Positions 20,740-28,234 are shown, counted from the first letter of the stretch. The stretch: DNA of 64,000 bases from Candidatus Mycalebacterium zealandia (GCA_014075295.1 CP046180.1:434001-498000); one strand, 5' to 3'. A program made the numbers and translations. Notes: generated by a model not told the origin, from the letters alone.

Positions 20740-21261
20740 TTATTTTTGAGGTCTATTTTTAATCGCATCAATTAAATCTCCTAAACAAAAACCCAAAAGT
20801 TGATTGTACAGTACCCTCTTCCAATTTTTACGAAACCAAACTTGAATTTCCATCCAAATCATTTGACTTGTTGACACACCTTTCATGTCATATTCAAATT
20901 CAAAAGAATCCTCGTCATCTCCCCTTTGTTTATCTTTTATTCTTATAGGTTTTACAAATAAGAATTCGCCTTTTGTATTTTGAAATACAGCAACATCTTT
21001 TAGGCCTAAAGTCCTAGATCCGGATGAATAATTTAACTCTGCCAAATTCAACTTGGAAACATTTTGTTTGAAATCGCCATCATTAAGATTTTCTGCTAAT
21101 GCAATACCTTTTATATCTCCCGGGTGATCATAAAAATGTATTGATTTGTTAGATGCTCTGCTCCACTCTGTTGTAAATTTGTAATCGCCGTTACCGACAA
21201 TCACCTTTCCATTATTATCTGAATAATTAAATTTCTTTTTCATAATCTTATTTTTATCCAT
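20740..21261 (-). CDS. Hypothetical soluble protein in accessory block
   Basis: 173 aa, no family assigned. The N-terminal half looks like a beta-rich domain (FNYSDNNGKVIVGNGDYKF, HFYDHPGDIKGIAL), the middle is acidic (RGDDEDSFEFEYDM) and the last 45 residues look helical. It is convergent with the small membrane gene and A+T-rich like it. AGAGGA abuts the ATG used here; an internal ATG at codon 7 (MKKKFNY) is an equally good start. Probably cargo of the acquired block. Confidence 0.6.
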   Translation of the reverse strand: MDKNKIMKKKFNYSDNNGKVIVGNGDYKFTTEWSRASNKSIHFYDHPGDIKGIALAENLNDGDFKQNVSKLNLAELNYSSGSRTLGLKDVAVFQNTKGEFLFVKPIRIKDKQRGDDEDSFEFEYDMKGVSTSQMIWMEIQVWFRKNWKRVLYNQLLGFCLGDLIDAIKNRPQK

Positions 21262-21271
21262 TCCTCTAATT

Positions 21272-21403
21272 CTAAATCAAAACCTCCGCTTTGTTTGCTT
21301 TCACAATCTCCAAATACGGGTTTTCCGTTTCTCCGCAATCAATAAAGATTAAATCCGCCGAGCAGTCCCTCAACCTTTTTTGGTAGTTTATATCTCTCAT
21401 CAT
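21272..21403 (-). pseudogene. Chimeric 43-codon frame carrying the duplicated amidohydrolase C-terminus
   Basis: The frame begins MMRDINYQKRLRDCSADL and continues IFIDCGETENPYLEIVKA, NKAEVL, which is the C-terminus of the intact amidohydrolase at 22791-23966 with one Glu-to-Asp change. It is a fragment of that gene, not a complete protein. A purine-rich AAAGGTG lies 5' of the first ATGs, so the small peptide could still be translated, but nothing supports a function. See the matching repeat entries. Confidence 0.7.
21278..21355. repeat. Direct repeat copy B (duplicated 3' end of amidohydrolase gene)
   Basis: 78 bases matching 22794-22871 at 76 positions (differences at 21320 and 21337), same orientation. 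Beyond 21355 the sequence continues for about 13 bases like the inside of crcB (near 22573-22589, one difference), with a shared TAAATC at the junction. Confidence 0.9.
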
Positions 21404-21435
21404 TCATGAAAACACACCTTTAATAATTCTGTTCA

Positions 21436-22314
21436 TTATTGTTCCTCCCCAATTTTCCAAACCCCCTTTTCGCGGAAAGCCGGAATAGTCTGTCTGCGGG
21501 CGGCGTTTGTGAATGAGGACGCAGAAAGTTTATGCGCTTTTATGTAGTCCGACAGGCGGATGATTTTTTCACCTCTCAGGTAGGTTGTTCTTTTATGCAG
21601 GGATTCAAGCAGGGCAAGCGACATAACTTTCTCCATGCCTTTTGTTTTTTCTTTTTCCCTGTATTCGTCAAACGCCCGGTAATAAATCTGTTTTTCATTA
21701 TTGCGTATTATTACGCGCGGAAAACCCAGAGCCAGCAGTTGGAAGTTTATAATAACCCGCCCGATACGTCCGTTGCCGTCGCAAAATGGATGAATGGTTT
21801 CAAAATCCAAATGGAATTTTGCTATTTTGTCCAGAAAATAACCTTCCATATCGTTTGAGTGGAAAATCAGGATTTCATTTATCATTTGCTCAACGTGCTC
21901 CGGTCCCGGCGCTATGTGAAATCCGACTTTTACAAATTCGCCTTTTTGCCGGAACCGCCCCGCTATGGAGTCGTCAATTCCGCTCATGAGCATATTATGG
22001 AGAAAAAGAATCAATTCCCCGGTCAGCGGAGTGGTTGCCGCTTTTTCGCGTTTGTATGCAATTACCCGTGCCAGATTTTTTGCCTCAAATATTTCCCGTA
22101 CGGACACATTGCGGGAAATTTCCATTTTCAGCAGAATTTTCTCCGTTTCTTTGAGCGTCAGAGTGGAATTTTCTATCGCGTTTGAGTTGTAGATGTTCTC
22201 CGGAGTTTCCGCATCGTCAATCAGGGTTAAAAGTGATTCCTTGCCGGCTTTCAGAAAGGCGTATTCTTCACGTAAAGACTGAATTCTTTTTCTGACAGAT
22301 TGAGAAACTGGCAT
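21436..22314 (-). CDS. Fic-domain protein, class II (self-inhibited AMP transferase)
   Basis: Transfers AMP or another nucleotide moiety to a target protein. 292 aa. The N-terminal inhibitory motif SNAIEN (residues 44-49, form [ST]xxxE[GN]) places it in class II. The Fic active site HPFCDGNGRIGR lies at 175-186 with the catalytic His, the acidic Asp and the GNGR loop complete. A C-terminal basic helical tail (about 240-292, KRTTYLRGEKIIRLSDYIKA) may be a winged-helix DNA-binding region. Upstream is a strong promoter set between two identical inverted repeats, suggesting that the protein or a partner represses it. No separate antitoxin gene is adjacent. Confidence 0.92.
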   Translation of the reverse strand: MPVSQSVRKRIQSLREEYAFLKAGKESLLTLIDDAETPENIYNSNAIENSTLTLKETEKILLKMEISRNVSVREIFEAKNLARVIAYKREKAATTPLTGELILFLHNMLMSGIDDSIAGRFRQKGEFVKVGFHIAPGPEHVEQMINEILIFHSNDMEGYFLDKIAKFHLDFETIHPFCDGNGRIGRVIINFQLLALGFPRVIIRNNEKQIYYRAFDEYREKEKTKGMEKVMSLALLESLHKRTTYLRGEKIIRLSDYIKAHKLSASSFTNAARRQTIPAFREKGVWKIGEEQ

Positions 22315-22322
22315 CCGTTACA

Positions 22323-22361
22323 AGTATACAAATTCACGCCAAAATGTCAAAAAAGCGTGAA
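22323..22361 (-). promoter_or_regulatory. fic promoter embedded in operator 1
   Basis: On the minus strand TTGACA (22345-22350), a 16-base spacer and TATACT (22323-22328) form a near-consensus promoter; the ATG follows only 8 bases after the -10 box, so the message should be leaderless. The inverted repeat TTCACGC-N15-GCGTGAA (22333-22361) encloses the -35 box and puts one half-site in the spacer, a repressor layout. Confidence 0.75.
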
Positions 22362-22384
22362 TAGAGGGTGGAAAACAGGGTTCG

Positions 22385-22413
22385 TTCACGCTAAAACAGC
22401 AAAAAGGCGTGAA
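22385..22413. promoter_or_regulatory. Operator 2, second copy of TTCACGC-N15-GCGTGAA
   Basis: Same arms and same 15-base spacer as operator 1, with start-to-start distance 52 bases, about five helical turns, so both sites lie on one face of the DNA. It sits between the fic promoter and the crcB stop. Confidence 0.7.
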
Positions 22414-22425
22414 TAGAAAACCGCA

Positions 22426-22791
22426 TTAAACCCGGTTTCCCGTCCACATTCCTGCAAAACACGCAATCAGGCAGAGGGAAACGGACAAAACAATGTTTAG
22501 CCCCGCTTTGGTTAAATTGCCGTTTTGTATGAGGTTCAGAGTTTCAAGCGAAAACGCGGAAAAGGTTGTAAATCCGCCGAGTAGTCCCGTCATTAAGAGC
22601 AAACGCATGGATTCGTCCGCGATGCGGTTTTGAAAATGGATATACGCAAGCCCTATGAGAAACGAGCCGATTATGTTCACTCCGAGAGTTCCGACCGGAA
22701 AACTCGCGGACGGAACGGCGCGGAAAAATATGTAGCGCAGTCCCGACCCCGCCGCGCCGCCCGCCATCACGCATATTAAATTCCATACCAT
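22426..22791 (-). CDS. crcB: Fluoride channel CrcB/FluC
   Basis: Small dual-topology membrane protein that exports fluoride. 121 aa from ATG 22791, whose A is shared with the TAA of the upstream amidohydrolase gene (TAATG). Four hydrophobic helices, GSGLRYIFF, the GTLGVNIIGSF pore-helix segment and GLLGGFTTFSAFSLETL, the family's phenylalanine-box region, are present. A longer frame starting inside the amidohydrolase gene is unlikely because the family begins here. No fluoride riboswitch was seen. Confidence 0.93.
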   Translation of the reverse strand: MVWNLICVMAGGAAGSGLRYIFFRAVPSASFPVGTLGVNIIGSFLIGLAYIHFQNRIADESMRLLLMTGLLGGFTTFSAFSLETLNLIQNGNLTKAGLNIVLSVSLCLIACFAGMWTGNRV

Positions 22792-23966
22792 TACAAAACC
22801 TCCGCTTTGTTTGCTTTCACAATCTCCAAATACGGATTTTCCGTTTCTCCGCACTCAATAAAGATTAAATCTGAGTCTTTTCCGGTTTCAATGCTTCCGA
22901 TTTTGTCTTCCATGAAAAGCGCTTCGGCTCCGCCGAGCGTGGCAATGCGGACGGCTTTTTCAGCCGCCGTGTTTTCTCCGAGCGGGAGCAGGAGTTTATA
23001 AAGTGCTTTTATTTCGTCAAAAAAATTGAGCGTTGTATTGCTTGAAAGCCCGTCCGTGCCGAGGCCGATTCTTTCCATTTCCGCATACTCCGGAACCGGA
23101 GCCGTTCCCGTGCCGAGAAACTCGTTGCTCCTCGGACACAGAACAACGCCCATGCCCGTTTTTTGTATCTGTTTTATTTCGCTTTTTTTAATGTGCGCCA
23201 TGTGCACCCCCGTAATCTTCGCGCCGCCGCTTTCAATTGCACGCAGGTATTGAAAAGGCGTCTCCGCTTTGTGCCGCTTCATCGGCGGTTTTCCGATAAG
23301 GGGATATATTGTTTCCTCAAACCCGTTTTTTTCGCCTTTTACAAAAGCGGTTTCTTCGGGGCTTTCCGCGAGATGAATTCCGGTCGGAATGTTGCCGCGC
23401 GCCGAAATTTTGAAAACTTTTTCAATAAGTTCGGGACCGCACGAATACGGCGCGTGGGCAAAAAGCCGCTCCTCAAATCTCTCTGAGGGTTCGGTCTGCG
23501 TATCCGTGTCCGGTCTGTTGTCCATTATTTCACGAAAAAGAACCGTCCTCAGCGGGCTGTTTTTTAATATGTCTGCGTCATTTCCGTAGGATGATATTTC
23601 ACCGACCGTTGTTACGCCGCTTTGAATCAGGGATTTAATGCCGTCAGTTACGGAACGCTCTATTTTTCCGGTGTTCGCCCCGGACGATTTTCCGTCAATT
23701 ATGTGTTTAAGCCACGAGGTGAAACTTTTGAATTTTTTTTCGGGCTTGAGCCAGCCCAGTTCAAGATGCGTGTGGCAGTTTATAAATCCGGGGGCGACAA
23801 CGCCGCGCCCGAGATCGCGGACTGTGAAATCCGGAAAACTTTTTTTTATTTCCTCCGCGCCGCCCACCGCGGTTATTTTCCCGCCGCTTGCCGCGACCGC
23901 GCCGTTTTTTACCGGCTCGCACGAAACGGGAACAATATCTGAGCAGACGAAAATTGTGCCGTTCAT
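22791..23966 (-). CDS. Amidohydrolase, probable aminofutalosine deaminase (MqnX-like)
   Basis: Metal-dependent deaminase of the amidohydrolase superfamily. 391 aa. The metal site NCHTHLELG (near 68-76), HLAESPEE, GVHMAHIKKSE and the Asp in GLGTDGLSSNTTLNFFDE are complete. The HTHLEL and GTD-SN-LN-DE patterns resemble aminofutalosine deaminases, which turn aminofutalosine into futalosine in menaquinone synthesis. mqnA and mqnD elsewhere in the window make that role likely (inference). Other deamination substrates, such as other 6-aminopurine nucleosides, cannot be excluded. Start overlaps the dapF stop (ATGA). Its last 78 bases have a second copy at 21278-21355. Confidence 0.82.
   Translation of the reverse strand: MNGTIFVCSDIVPVSCEPVKNGAVAASGGKITAVGGAEEIKKSFPDFTVRDLGRGVVAPGFINCHTHLELGWLKPEKKFKSFTSWLKHIIDGKSSGANTGKIERSVTDGIKSLIQSGVTTVGEISSYGNDADILKNSPLRTVLFREIMDNRPDTDTQTEPSERFEERLFAHAPYSCGPELIEKVFKISARGNIPTGIHLAESPEETAFVKGEKNGFEETIYPLIGKPPMKRHKAETPFQYLRAIESGGAKITGVHMAHIKKSEIKQIQKTGMGVVLCPRSNEFLGTGTAPVPEYAEMERIGLGTDGLSSNTTLNFFDEIKALYKLLLPLGENTAAEKAVRIATLGGAEALFMEDKIGSIETGKDSDLIFIECGETENPYLEIVKANKAEVL
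22794..22871. repeat. Direct repeat copy A (3' end of intact amidohydrolase gene)
   Basis: Parent copy of the 78-base repeat at 21278-21355. The two copies flank fic and crcB. Confidence 0.9.
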
Positions 23967-24835
23967 TCTGTCTGTTGCGCGGAGAGTTTGCGCAAAATGC
24001 CGGCGCTTAAACTGCCGGACGCCACCTCTTCGGCGGGTCCGGTCATCCGTATTTCAAAATCCGTCCCGACCTCAATATCAAGCGTTCCGCCGGGCATTGA
24101 AACCGTGAGACGGTTTTCGCACAGACCGTTTTTTACCGCCGCCGCCGCCGCGGCGCATGAACTTGAGCCGGACGCGAGCGTGTATCCCGCTCCGCGCTCC
24201 CAGATAAAAATCTCCAGCAGGTTTTCCGCCGCCGCACGCGCGAACTGCACGTTTGTTCTGTTCGGAAAAAATTCGTGGTTCTCAAGCGCGGGACCGAACT
24301 GTCTGGTTTGTGTTTCCGAGGGTTTTTCAGTGAAAATAACGCAGTGCGGATTTCCGATTGACACGGCGGTAAATTCAAACCGTTTTCCGTCCGCTTCTAT
24401 TTTTTCACCGACAACATCTCCCGAAAAACCACCCGACACGGGAATTTCTGCGGCGTCAAAAACGGCTTTTCCCATCTCCACCTTGATAAATGAAACAGGG
24501 CCGTTTTCCGATTGAATTTCCGCCCTGACAATTCCGCCCGGGGTTTCCACGGAAAAACTGTCCGAATTTGTGTGTTTGTAATCGCGGAGGAATTTGGCGA
24601 ATATGCGCAAACCGTTTCCGCTTTTTTCGGCTTCGCTGCCGTCCGGGTTGAAAATTTTTAATCCGAAATCGGATTTTCCGGATTCAACAAGAAGCAGAAT
24701 TCCGTCCGAGCCGATTCCGAGATTCCGGTCGCATAAAAGCCGCGCGGCTTCGGGCGTGAGTTTGAAGGAAAGGGATTTTTCCTCAAGAACTATGTAGTCG
24801 TTTCCGAGGCCGTGAGATTTTACAAAAAAATCCAT
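23963..24835 (-). CDS. dapF: Diaminopimelate epimerase family protein with both catalytic Cys replaced by Ser
   Basis: Family role: interconverts LL- and meso-diaminopimelate for lysine and peptidoglycan. 290 aa, normal length, with GLGNDYIVL, GIGSDGILL and NPDGSEAEKSGNGLRIF. In the standard enzyme the two catalytic cysteines lie in CGNG and in ACGTGAC. Here the same positions are Ser72 (codon AGC) and Ser222 (codon TCC, in LASGSSSC), with Cys227 five residues on. The two-base, proton-transfer chemistry is normally thiol-based, so activity may be altered, or this may be a Ser-type subfamily. It is upstream of and overlapping the amidohydrolase gene. Confidence 0.88.
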   Translation of the reverse strand: MDFFVKSHGLGNDYIVLEEKSLSFKLTPEAARLLCDRNLGIGSDGILLLVESGKSDFGLKIFNPDGSEAEKSGNGLRIFAKFLRDYKHTNSDSFSVETPGGIVRAEIQSENGPVSFIKVEMGKAVFDAAEIPVSGGFSGDVVGEKIEADGKRFEFTAVSIGNPHCVIFTEKPSETQTRQFGPALENHEFFPNRTNVQFARAAAENLLEIFIWERGAGYTLASGSSSCAAAAAAVKNGLCENRLTVSMPGGTLDIEVGTDFEIRMTGPAEEVASGSLSAGILRKLSAQQTE

Positions 24836-24894
24836 TTGCCGATTTCAATCGGCGCCGGAGCCGGAGAAACAGTTTGTTTCCGCGGCTTGAGGCG

Positions 24895-25098
24895 TCAGCC
24901 TTCAAGAATGAAGGTTATTTTTACATGCGCTCTGTATTCGGCAATTTTGCCATTTTTTATATGAGCGTTCATTTTTGTAACTTCAATACCCGTGAGTCCT
25001 CTCAAGGTTTTATTCGCCCTTTTAAGAGCTTCCTTGACGGCGTCGTCCCACGATTTTGTTGAAGAACCTATAACCTCTGTTACGCGTGCTACAGCCAT
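24895..25098 (-). CDS. Dodecin family flavin-storage protein
   Basis: 67 aa. Dodecins assemble as hollow dodecamers that bind flavin. The family pattern is complete: VTEVIGSSTKSWDDAVKEAL, then ANKTLRGLTGIEVT and a final strand HIKNGKIAEYRAHVKITF. GGGAGGCG precedes the ATG by a good distance. It has its own promoter and diverges from fabG. Confidence 0.9.
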   Translation of the reverse strand: MAVARVTEVIGSSTKSWDDAVKEALKRANKTLRGLTGIEVTKMNAHIKNGKIAEYRAHVKITFILEG

Positions 25099-25133
25099 GA
25101 TAATCGCCTCCCTGAACTTAAAGTTTGAAAAAT

Positions 25134-25161
25134 ATAGTAATCAATGAAAATCTTTTTTCAA
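25134..25161 (-). promoter_or_regulatory. Dodecin promoter
   Basis: Minus-strand TTGAAA (25156-25161), 16 bases, TACTAT (25134-25139), 35 bases before the ATG. Confidence 0.55.
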
Positions 25162-25172
25162 TTGTCCGCCAT

Positions 25173-25200
25173 TTGACAAAACCGTATCCGTAAATAAATT
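25173..25200 (+). promoter_or_regulatory. fabG promoter
   Basis: TTGACA (25173-25178), 16-base spacer, TAAATT (25195-25200), about 40 bases before the fabG ATG. The start has a strong ribosome site, GAGGAGG. Confidence 0.65.
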
Positions 25201-25241
25201 ATTGTCTTCGCCAACTAAAAAGGTGAGGAGGGTTAAAAAAT

Positions 25242-26003
25242 ATGCTTGAAAAAATGCACGACCTTAAAGGTCAGGTTGCCGTTGTTACGGGCGGCTCAAG
25301 AGGAATAGGAAAAGCGATATCGCTTGCTCTTGCCGAAGCCGGAGCGGACATACTGCTTAACTACGCAAGAAACGACAAAGCTGCGGACGCGGTTAAAAAA
25401 GAAATTGAATCGCTCGGAAGAAAATGCGTAACCGTGCGCGCCGACGTGGGCAATTACGATCAGGCTCAGATGGTCGGAAAGGCGGCCGTCAACCATTTCG
25501 GCAAGGTTAACATTCTGATTAACAACGCCGGAGTGAACAGAGACAGAATGCTCAAAAGAATGACGGTTGAGCAGTGGAACGAGGTTATTCAGACAAACCT
25601 GTCAAGTGTTTTCAACTGCACAAAAGCCGTGCTTGACCCGCTTTCCGCGAATGAGGACGGCGGCTCAATAGTTTCCATCTCTTCAATAATCGGGGAAATG
25701 GGAAATATCGGGCAGGCAAACTACGCTTCAACAAAAGCCGGAATAACCGGTTTTACAAAAAGCATGGCGCGCGAACTTTCCAGAAGCAAAATCAGAGTGA
25801 ACGCCGTGGCTCCCGGTTTTATTGAAACCGACATGCTCATGAGCGTTCCCGAAGACATAAGAAAGACAATTCTCAAAGACATACCGCTTGGCAGATTCGG
25901 TTCCGCCGAGGAAGTGGCTCTTTCGGTTGTCTATCTGTGTGCGGAATCCGGAAGTTGGATTACGGGAACCACCCTGCGTCTCAACGGCGGACACTACATA
26001 TAG
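25242..26003 (+). CDS. fabG: 3-oxoacyl-ACP reductase FabG (short-chain dehydrogenase)
   Basis: NADPH-dependent ketoacyl reduction in fatty acid elongation. 253 aa. The cofactor site VVTGGSRGIGKAI, NNAGVNRD, and the catalytic Ser in VSISSIIGEMGN with YASTK are intact, as is the family end GTTLRLNGGHYI. It stands alone here, not in a fab cluster, so a related role such as acetoacetyl-CoA reduction is possible. Ends in a strong terminator. Confidence 0.88.
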   Translation: MLEKMHDLKGQVAVVTGGSRGIGKAISLALAEAGADILLNYARNDKAADAVKKEIESLGRKCVTVRADVGNYDQAQMVGKAAVNHFGKVNILINNAGVNRDRMLKRMTVEQWNEVIQTNLSSVFNCTKAVLDPLSANEDGGSIVSISSIIGEMGNIGQANYASTKAGITGFTKSMARELSRSKIRVNAVAPGFIETDMLMSVPEDIRKTILKDIPLGRFGSAEEVALSVVYLCAESGSWITGTTLRLNGGHYI

Positions 26004-26025
26004 AGGGAATTTTCCCGAAAAAACT

Positions 26026-26061
26026 AAAAAGGCGCGGATATTTTCCCGCGCCTTTTTTTTT
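26026..26061. terminator. Bidirectional terminator between fabG and the CcsA-like gene
   Basis: GGCGCGG (26031-26037) pairs with CCGCGCC (26046-26052), extended by five A-T pairs and ending in a T run. It is A-rich on the other side, so it can serve both converging genes. Confidence 0.92.
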
Positions 26062-26084
26062 GAGCCGTTTGTTTTTTCTGTTTT

Positions 26085-26900
26085 TCAGCCGAAGGTATGC
26101 CAGCCGGGGATAATGTAATAACTCGCGAAAAACACCGCGATGACCGCGATAAATCCCGCTATCGCGCCGAAAGACGATTTTCTTCCCTTCCATCCGTAGG
26201 CGAATCTTCCGTTTATAAGAAAGGCGTATATGAGCCATGTTACGACCGAAAGAGTTTCTTTTTTGCTCCATGACCAGTCCGCATTCATCTGACTTGCCGA
26301 GAAAAACCCCATTGCGAGACCGAGTGTCGCGAGCGGAAAGCCGTAAATCAGACTTATGTGCTGAACCCTGTCCAGCCCCGTTATGGGCAGAAATGAGCCG
26401 TTGCTATTCGTGGAGAGGGTGCCTTTTTTTATGCGTCTTTCCCTGAACAGATACAGAACCGCCGCGACAAACGCGACAAAGAAAAACGCCTGTCCGAGAA
26501 AAATAAGCGCGATGTGGGTTTGAATAACCGGCTGAGTAACAAGCGGGCTCGGCGCGTCCAGTCCGGCGGGCGGAAGAACCGATGGGGCGGTTGTTATGAA
26601 AGCGAGCGTGAAAACAAACGCTCCGAGCGCCGAAGCGCGTATTTTGGACTCAAATGACAGGAACAAAAATGCCATCACCGCGAACCATGAAAACAGAAAC
26701 AGGGATTTTCCAAGTCCTCCCGCGAGCGGCGAGCCCGAAAAAAACAGGTGGACGACCAGAGCGGTTTGCGCGGCAAAGCCCGCGATTCCCGCGACGAAAC
26801 CCGCTTTGCGTGTCCGCACGCCCGCGATAAACGCGATAAGAAGCGCGGACGAGACGAGATAAAGCGCGGTGATTATAATTCTGAGAGCGGCGTCTTCCAT
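26085..26900 (-). CDS. CcsA/HemX-like cytochrome c assembly membrane protein
   Basis: 271 aa, about eight transmembrane helices. It belongs to the CcmC/CcsA superfamily, which handles heme for cytochrome c maturation; the short HemX branch influences heme synthesis. The conserved late motif normally reads WSWDPKE; here it is DWSWSKKETLSVVTWLIY, with Asp-Pro changed to Ser-Lys. Periplasmic His residues occur in QPVIQTHIALIF and DRVQHISLIYGFP. It is two bases downstream of prfA and probably co-transcribed. No hemA or ccsB is in the window, so HemX versus CcsA cannot be decided. Confidence 0.8.
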   Translation of the reverse strand: MEDAALRIIITALYLVSSALLIAFIAGVRTRKAGFVAGIAGFAAQTALVVHLFFSGSPLAGGLGKSLFLFSWFAVMAFLFLSFESKIRASALGAFVFTLAFITTAPSVLPPAGLDAPSPLVTQPVIQTHIALIFLGQAFFFVAFVAAVLYLFRERRIKKGTLSTNSNGSFLPITGLDRVQHISLIYGFPLATLGLAMGFFSASQMNADWSWSKKETLSVVTWLIYAFLINGRFAYGWKGRKSSFGAIAGFIAVIAVFFASYYIIPGWHTFG

Positions 26901-26902
26901 TT

Positions 26903-27967
26903 TCAGTGTCCGATTTTTCCCGCCGCGGCATCGCTGTTTTTCAACATGGAAATAATTTTTTCAATGCCTCCGTTCATAACCGTGTCTATGTTTGAAAGCG
27001 TGAAGCCAATTCTGTGGTCGGTTACCCTTGACTGCGGAAAGTTGTAGGTTCTGATTTTTTCGCTTCTTTCACCGCCGCCGACCTGTTTCTTTCTTTCGCC
27101 CGCTCTCTTGATTTCCTGTTTTTCCGTTTCCAGTTCATACAGTTTCGCCCTCATCATCCTCATGGTTTGCGCGCGGTTTTTGTGTTGAGATCTTTCGCTC
27201 TGGCACTGAACCACTATGCCGCTCGGCGTGTGAGTTATGCGCACCGCGGAATCAGTTTTGTTCACGTGCTGCCCTCCGGGACCGGACGCTTTGTAGGTGT
27301 CAATTTTGAGATCCTTTTCATCAATTTCCACGTCCACGTCTTCCGGCTCGGCGAGAACCGCGACAGTCGCCGTTGAGGTGTGAATTCTCCCGCCCGTTTC
27401 GGTGGTTGGCACGCGCTGAACCCTGTGAACACCGCTCTCGTGTTTTAGATTTTCAAAAACATTTTTCCCTTCAACGGTTGCGACGACTTCCCTTATTCCC
27501 CCTCTTTCCATTTCGTTTAACGATATTAAGGTGAGAGTCCAGCCGTTTTTTTCGCAGAATTTTGAATACATTCCCAGCAGGTCGGACGCGAAAAGCGCCG
27601 CTTCCTCCCCGCCGGTTCCCGGTCGGATTTCAAGAATGATGTTTTTTTCGTCATTGGGGTCTTTAGGGGTGAGCAACTCCATTATCCTGCCTTCGCACTT
27701 GCCGCTTTCGCGTTCAAGTTGTTCTATTTCCGTCTGCGCGAGTTCGGCGAGTTCGGTGTTTTCAAGCAGCGGCGTGTTTTCCTCAATCTGTGTTCGGATG
27801 TCCTTGTATCTCCTGTAAAGTTCCACCGTTTCCGAAATTTCCGATATCTCTTTTGAGAGTTTTACAATGTCTTCGGACGTTATTTCGGGCTCGGAAAGCC
27901 GTTTTTCGTTCCGTTCGTGCCTCTTTTCCGTTTCATCAAGTGTTTCAAGGGCTTCCGGGCTGAGCAT
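26903..27967 (-). CDS. prfA: Peptide chain release factor 1
   Basis: Terminates translation at UAA and UAG. 354 aa. It has the catalytic loop GPGGQHVNKTDSAVRITH with GGQ, the codon-reading region around GVHRVQRVPTTETGGRIHTS (PxT type), and the long N-terminal helices. The start ATG lies in a small divergent gap opposite the zapB-like gene. Confidence 0.96.
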   Translation of the reverse strand: MLSPEALETLDETEKRHERNEKRLSEPEITSEDIVKLSKEISEISETVELYRRYKDIRTQIEENTPLLENTELAELAQTEIEQLERESGKCEGRIMELLTPKDPNDEKNIILEIRPGTGGEEAALFASDLLGMYSKFCEKNGWTLTLISLNEMERGGIREVVATVEGKNVFENLKHESGVHRVQRVPTTETGGRIHTSTATVAVLAEPEDVDVEIDEKDLKIDTYKASGPGGQHVNKTDSAVRITHTPSGIVVQCQSERSQHKNRAQTMRMMRAKLYELETEKQEIKRAGERKKQVGGGERSEKIRTYNFPQSRVTDHRIGFTLSNIDTVMNGGIEKIISMLKNSDAAAGKIGH

Positions 27968-27990
27968 TGCACAGTTAGGTTCCCATTAAC

Positions 27991-28019
27991 TTGAACAAAT
28001 TTCAAGAAAACATTACAAT
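27991..28019 (+). promoter_or_regulatory. Promoter of the zapB-zapA-5FCL-rny operon
   Basis: TTGAAC (27991-27996), 17 bases, TACAAT (28014-28019). The -35 box lies in an inverted repeat CTTGAA-N5-TTCAAG (27990-28006) that may be an operator shared with prfA. Only 14 bases separate the -10 box and the ATG, so the leader is very short. Confidence 0.6.
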
Positions 28020-28033
28020 AGCCGTGTTGGCTT

Positions 28034-28234
28034 ATGATTTCAGACCTTGAAAAGAAAATTCAGAAGTGTGTGAATCTTGCTGATGAGTTTTTGGATGACT
28101 ACGAGAGTCTTATTTTCAGGGTCAGGGAATTGGAAAATACGGTGGAGAGGCTTGAAAAAGAAAGACGGGAATTACGACGCAGGGTAGAAGGCGTTGTTGA
28201 GCGCGTTGAAGCGCATATGAGTGTCAGGAGTTAG
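28034..28234 (+). CDS. Small coiled-coil protein, ZapB-like
   Basis: 66 aa, nearly all one helix with heptads (LIFRVRELENTVERLEKERRELRRRV). Placed directly upstream of zapA, as are other small coiled-coil division proteins. It probably works with ZapA at the Z-ring (inference from position and shape). No Shine-Dalgarno precedes the ATG. Confidence 0.7.
   Translation: MISDLEKKIQKCVNLADEFLDDYESLIFRVRELENTVERLEKERRELRRRVEGVVERVEAHMSVRS

Noticed and set aside
22792-22854. Longer crcB start inside the amidohydrolase gene
   Set aside because: The extra 21 residues are amidohydrolase shadow; the family begins at the TAATG start.
24127-24160. Run of GCC/GCG units in dapF
   Set aside because: It encodes an alanine-rich helix conserved in this family region and is not a repeat element.
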